A DNA stretch of 64,000 bases from the NCBI GenBank assembly GCA_018269055.1, contig JAFDVI010000013.1, forward strand, positions 138,071-202,070, written 5' to 3'. Below, one piece after another: positions 62,846 through 64,000 of this stretch (position 1 is the first letter of the stretch; every line of letters begins with the position of its first letter). The translations under genes and the position numbers were made by a program. Origin of the DNA: Acidobacteriota bacterium (GTDB taxonomy: Bacteria > Acidobacteriota > Blastocatellia > RBC074). The notes under the pieces are model-generated. The model did no database searches and was not told where the DNA came from. It was given only the letters and a program-made list of their open reading frames with translations.

Positions 62846-63134
62846 CGCGCAACCTCACCCCAACCAGTTCACCGTCAAGAATCGCTTGTTTGATCACGCC
62901 TAAAACTGCCAATACTTCATGCTCGGTCACAGCATCGTAATCGTTCAAAAAGTCGTGAATGGTTTGGCCGCTGGCCAAATAGTTAATGAGCACATCGGCA
63001 GGCACTCGTTTGGTTCCGATGGTCGGAAGCCCGCTCAGCTTTTCAGGGTCATGCTGAATTGGCGCATCAACCAATGCCGGCAAAGCTGTTGGTTGTTCAA
63101 TTGGTTTTTGAGCCAAACCACTATTTGCATTCAT
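62829..63134 (-). CDS. DUF433 antitoxin-like protein
   Basis: 101 residues from MNANSGLAQ, chosen because AAGGAGG precedes it. The C-terminal half is the DUF433 wHTH-like domain (GTKRVPADVLINYLASGQTI, YDAVTEHEVLAVLGVIKQAI). The N-terminal 40 residues are proline-rich and probably disordered. Paired with the DUF5615 gene; a DNA-binding antitoxin role is assumed by analogy. Confidence 0.88.
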   Translation of the reverse strand: MNANSGLAQKPIEQPTALPALVDAPIQHDPEKLSGLPTIGTKRVPADVLINYLASGQTIHDFLNDYDAVTEHEVLAVLGVIKQAILDGELVGVRLRDENPF

Positions 63135-63174
63135 AATCAATCCTCCTTGCCGAAATCTTAGCACAGGCTTGATG

Positions 63175-64000
63175 CTACCGATTGCTGTTACCAGCAGGAG
63201 CTCCAGCGATTTGCAGCACTCGCGGCTGATCCAGCACCCAGTGACGAATGATCTGGTAACCGCGCTCTGATGGCAAATACCGGCGACCGCCCTGGTGGCC
63301 GTCTTCTTTGCCGGTTTGGACGTTGAGCGGTTTGCGCAACAGCTTGCTGGTTTCGATGTCGGCGATATTGACGCGCTGTTGCAAGGTCAAATAATTCTTC
63401 AACATGTTGGAAATCGTCCAGAATCCGTTTCCATCCGGGCCGGCCAGATACATCGAAGGCACGCGGCCTTCGACGGCGTGGCAACTCATGCAGGCACGTT
63501 CGTCCATGCGTTGCGGGCGATTCAGTTCCGGCGCAACATAATCGCCGAAATATCGGAAGCTGGCGATGAATTGCGGCGATAGATTGGGCTGGCCTTGCGC
63601 GTCTTTCAGCCCCGAGGCCAGCGGTTCATTCTTGACGGCTTCCCGCAACTCGGCCATCCAGGTTTGTGCGTCGGCGTATTTCAGCGCATTGCGCGCCGCG
63701 TTGTTATTTTCGGTTTCGGCCAATTTTCGCAGCGCAGCCTGCACGGTCGGGTCCTGGCGCAAGGCAGTCGTGTTCGCCAGTCGCAATGCGATGCTGCGGC
63801 TCATCACGGGCGTCGAAGGTTGCAGCATTTGCACATACAACTCCACGGCGCGTGCGCGCGCCGCTGCGAGTTCCGGCGAAAGTGGTTGCCCAGATTTCTG
63901 AATGCTTGTCGCCTCCACTTCGGGGATACCATCATCAAAAGATTCCACCCAGGCTACGCTCGGCAGCCAGAAATGCGCGGTCAGCGGATTTTTCGATGCG
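63175..64000 (-). CDS. c-type cytochrome-like protein, truncated by the window edge
   Basis: The frame is open to the right edge (upstream residues such as LTAHFWLPSVAW continue past any likely start), so only the C-terminal 275 residues are seen. A heme motif ACMSCHAVEGR lies near the middle with YLAGPDGNGFW after it. The N-terminal visible half is helical and may be a HEAT-like or spacer region. The C-terminus is QIAGAPAGNSNR. It could be a large cytochrome or a DUF1553-type associated protein; the missing N-terminus would decide. Confidence 0.75.
   Translation of the reverse strand, partial: ASKNPLTAHFWLPSVAWVESFDDGIPEVEATSIQKSGQPLSPELAAARARAVELYVQMLQPSTPVMSRSIALRLANTTALRQDPTVQAALRKLAETENNNAARNALKYADAQTWMAELREAVKNEPLASGLKDAQGQPNLSPQFIASFRYFGDYVAPELNRPQRMDERACMSCHAVEGRVPSMYLAGPDGNGFWTISNMLKNYLTLQQRVNIADIETSKLLRKPLNVQTGKEDGHQGGRRYLPSERGYQIIRHWVLDQPRVLQIAGAPAGNSNR

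Overview
The window looks like a chromosomal segment of a Gram-negative, heterotrophic soil-type bacterium, most likely an acidobacterium (class Blastocatellia is my best guess from gene content alone). Supporting signs are a 1200-residue TonB receptor with an N-terminal carboxypeptidase-regulatory-like domain, paired DUF1501 and DUF1549/DUF1553 proteins, a PQQ dehydrogenase beside a di-heme cytochrome c, many secreted esterases and beta-propellers, and intergenic spaces packed with palindromic repeats. No rRNA, tRNA, CRISPR array, prophage or insertion sequence was recognised.

1-7.4 kb is a membrane and stress block. A hybrid histidine kinase and an NtrC-type sigma-54 activator form a minus-strand operon. 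Around them lie small membrane proteins (two GlsB/YeaQ-like proteins, a YggT-family protein and a 195-residue protein with paired hydrophobic segments). Two divergent sigma-54-like promoters (about 6150 and 6390) face the latter genes, so the kinase/activator pair is a reasonable candidate regulator. 7.5-12.9 kb holds a Bcr/CflA exporter, three tandem 130-bp repeats, and the most striking gene of the window: a 1001-residue membrane-anchored STAND-type ATPase ending in 13 nearly identical leucine-rich repeats. A DUF2442 gene and a coupled small gene follow.

13-30.4 kb carries DUF1080, DUF1501 and DUF1549/DUF1553 secreted proteins, an S55-type peptidase, a PIN toxin pair, a secreted beta-propeller, a 1458-residue glycosyltransferase/methyltransferase fusion, a beta-helix protein and a short-chain dehydrogenase. 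30.7-36.4 kb has a VIT-vWA-TonB fusion, a TerC transporter under a yybP-ykoY-type manganese riboswitch with a visible terminator switch, and an MHS-family symporter.

36.5-53.7 kb is almost entirely minus-strand: TonB receptor, two homologous secreted esterases, a type-B carboxylesterase, a LarA-like protein, cytochrome c plus PQQ dehydrogenase, a sugar isomerase/epimerase, a PIN toxin pair, an M28 peptidase and a D-threonine-aldolase-like enzyme. It reads as a scavenging module: uptake, extracytoplasmic de-esterification and periplasmic oxidation. 53.8-64 kb carries a lipoprotein formylglycine-generating enzyme, an NHL protein, DUF1905, a second DUF1549/DUF1553 and DUF1501 set, a beta-helix lipoprotein coupled to a di-heme cytochrome, a DUF433/DUF5615 toxin-antitoxin-like pair and a truncated cytochrome c at the right edge.

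Intergenic DNA is itself structured. At least three families of inverted repeats recur, including two-hairpin modules whose stems change in sequence while keeping their pairing.
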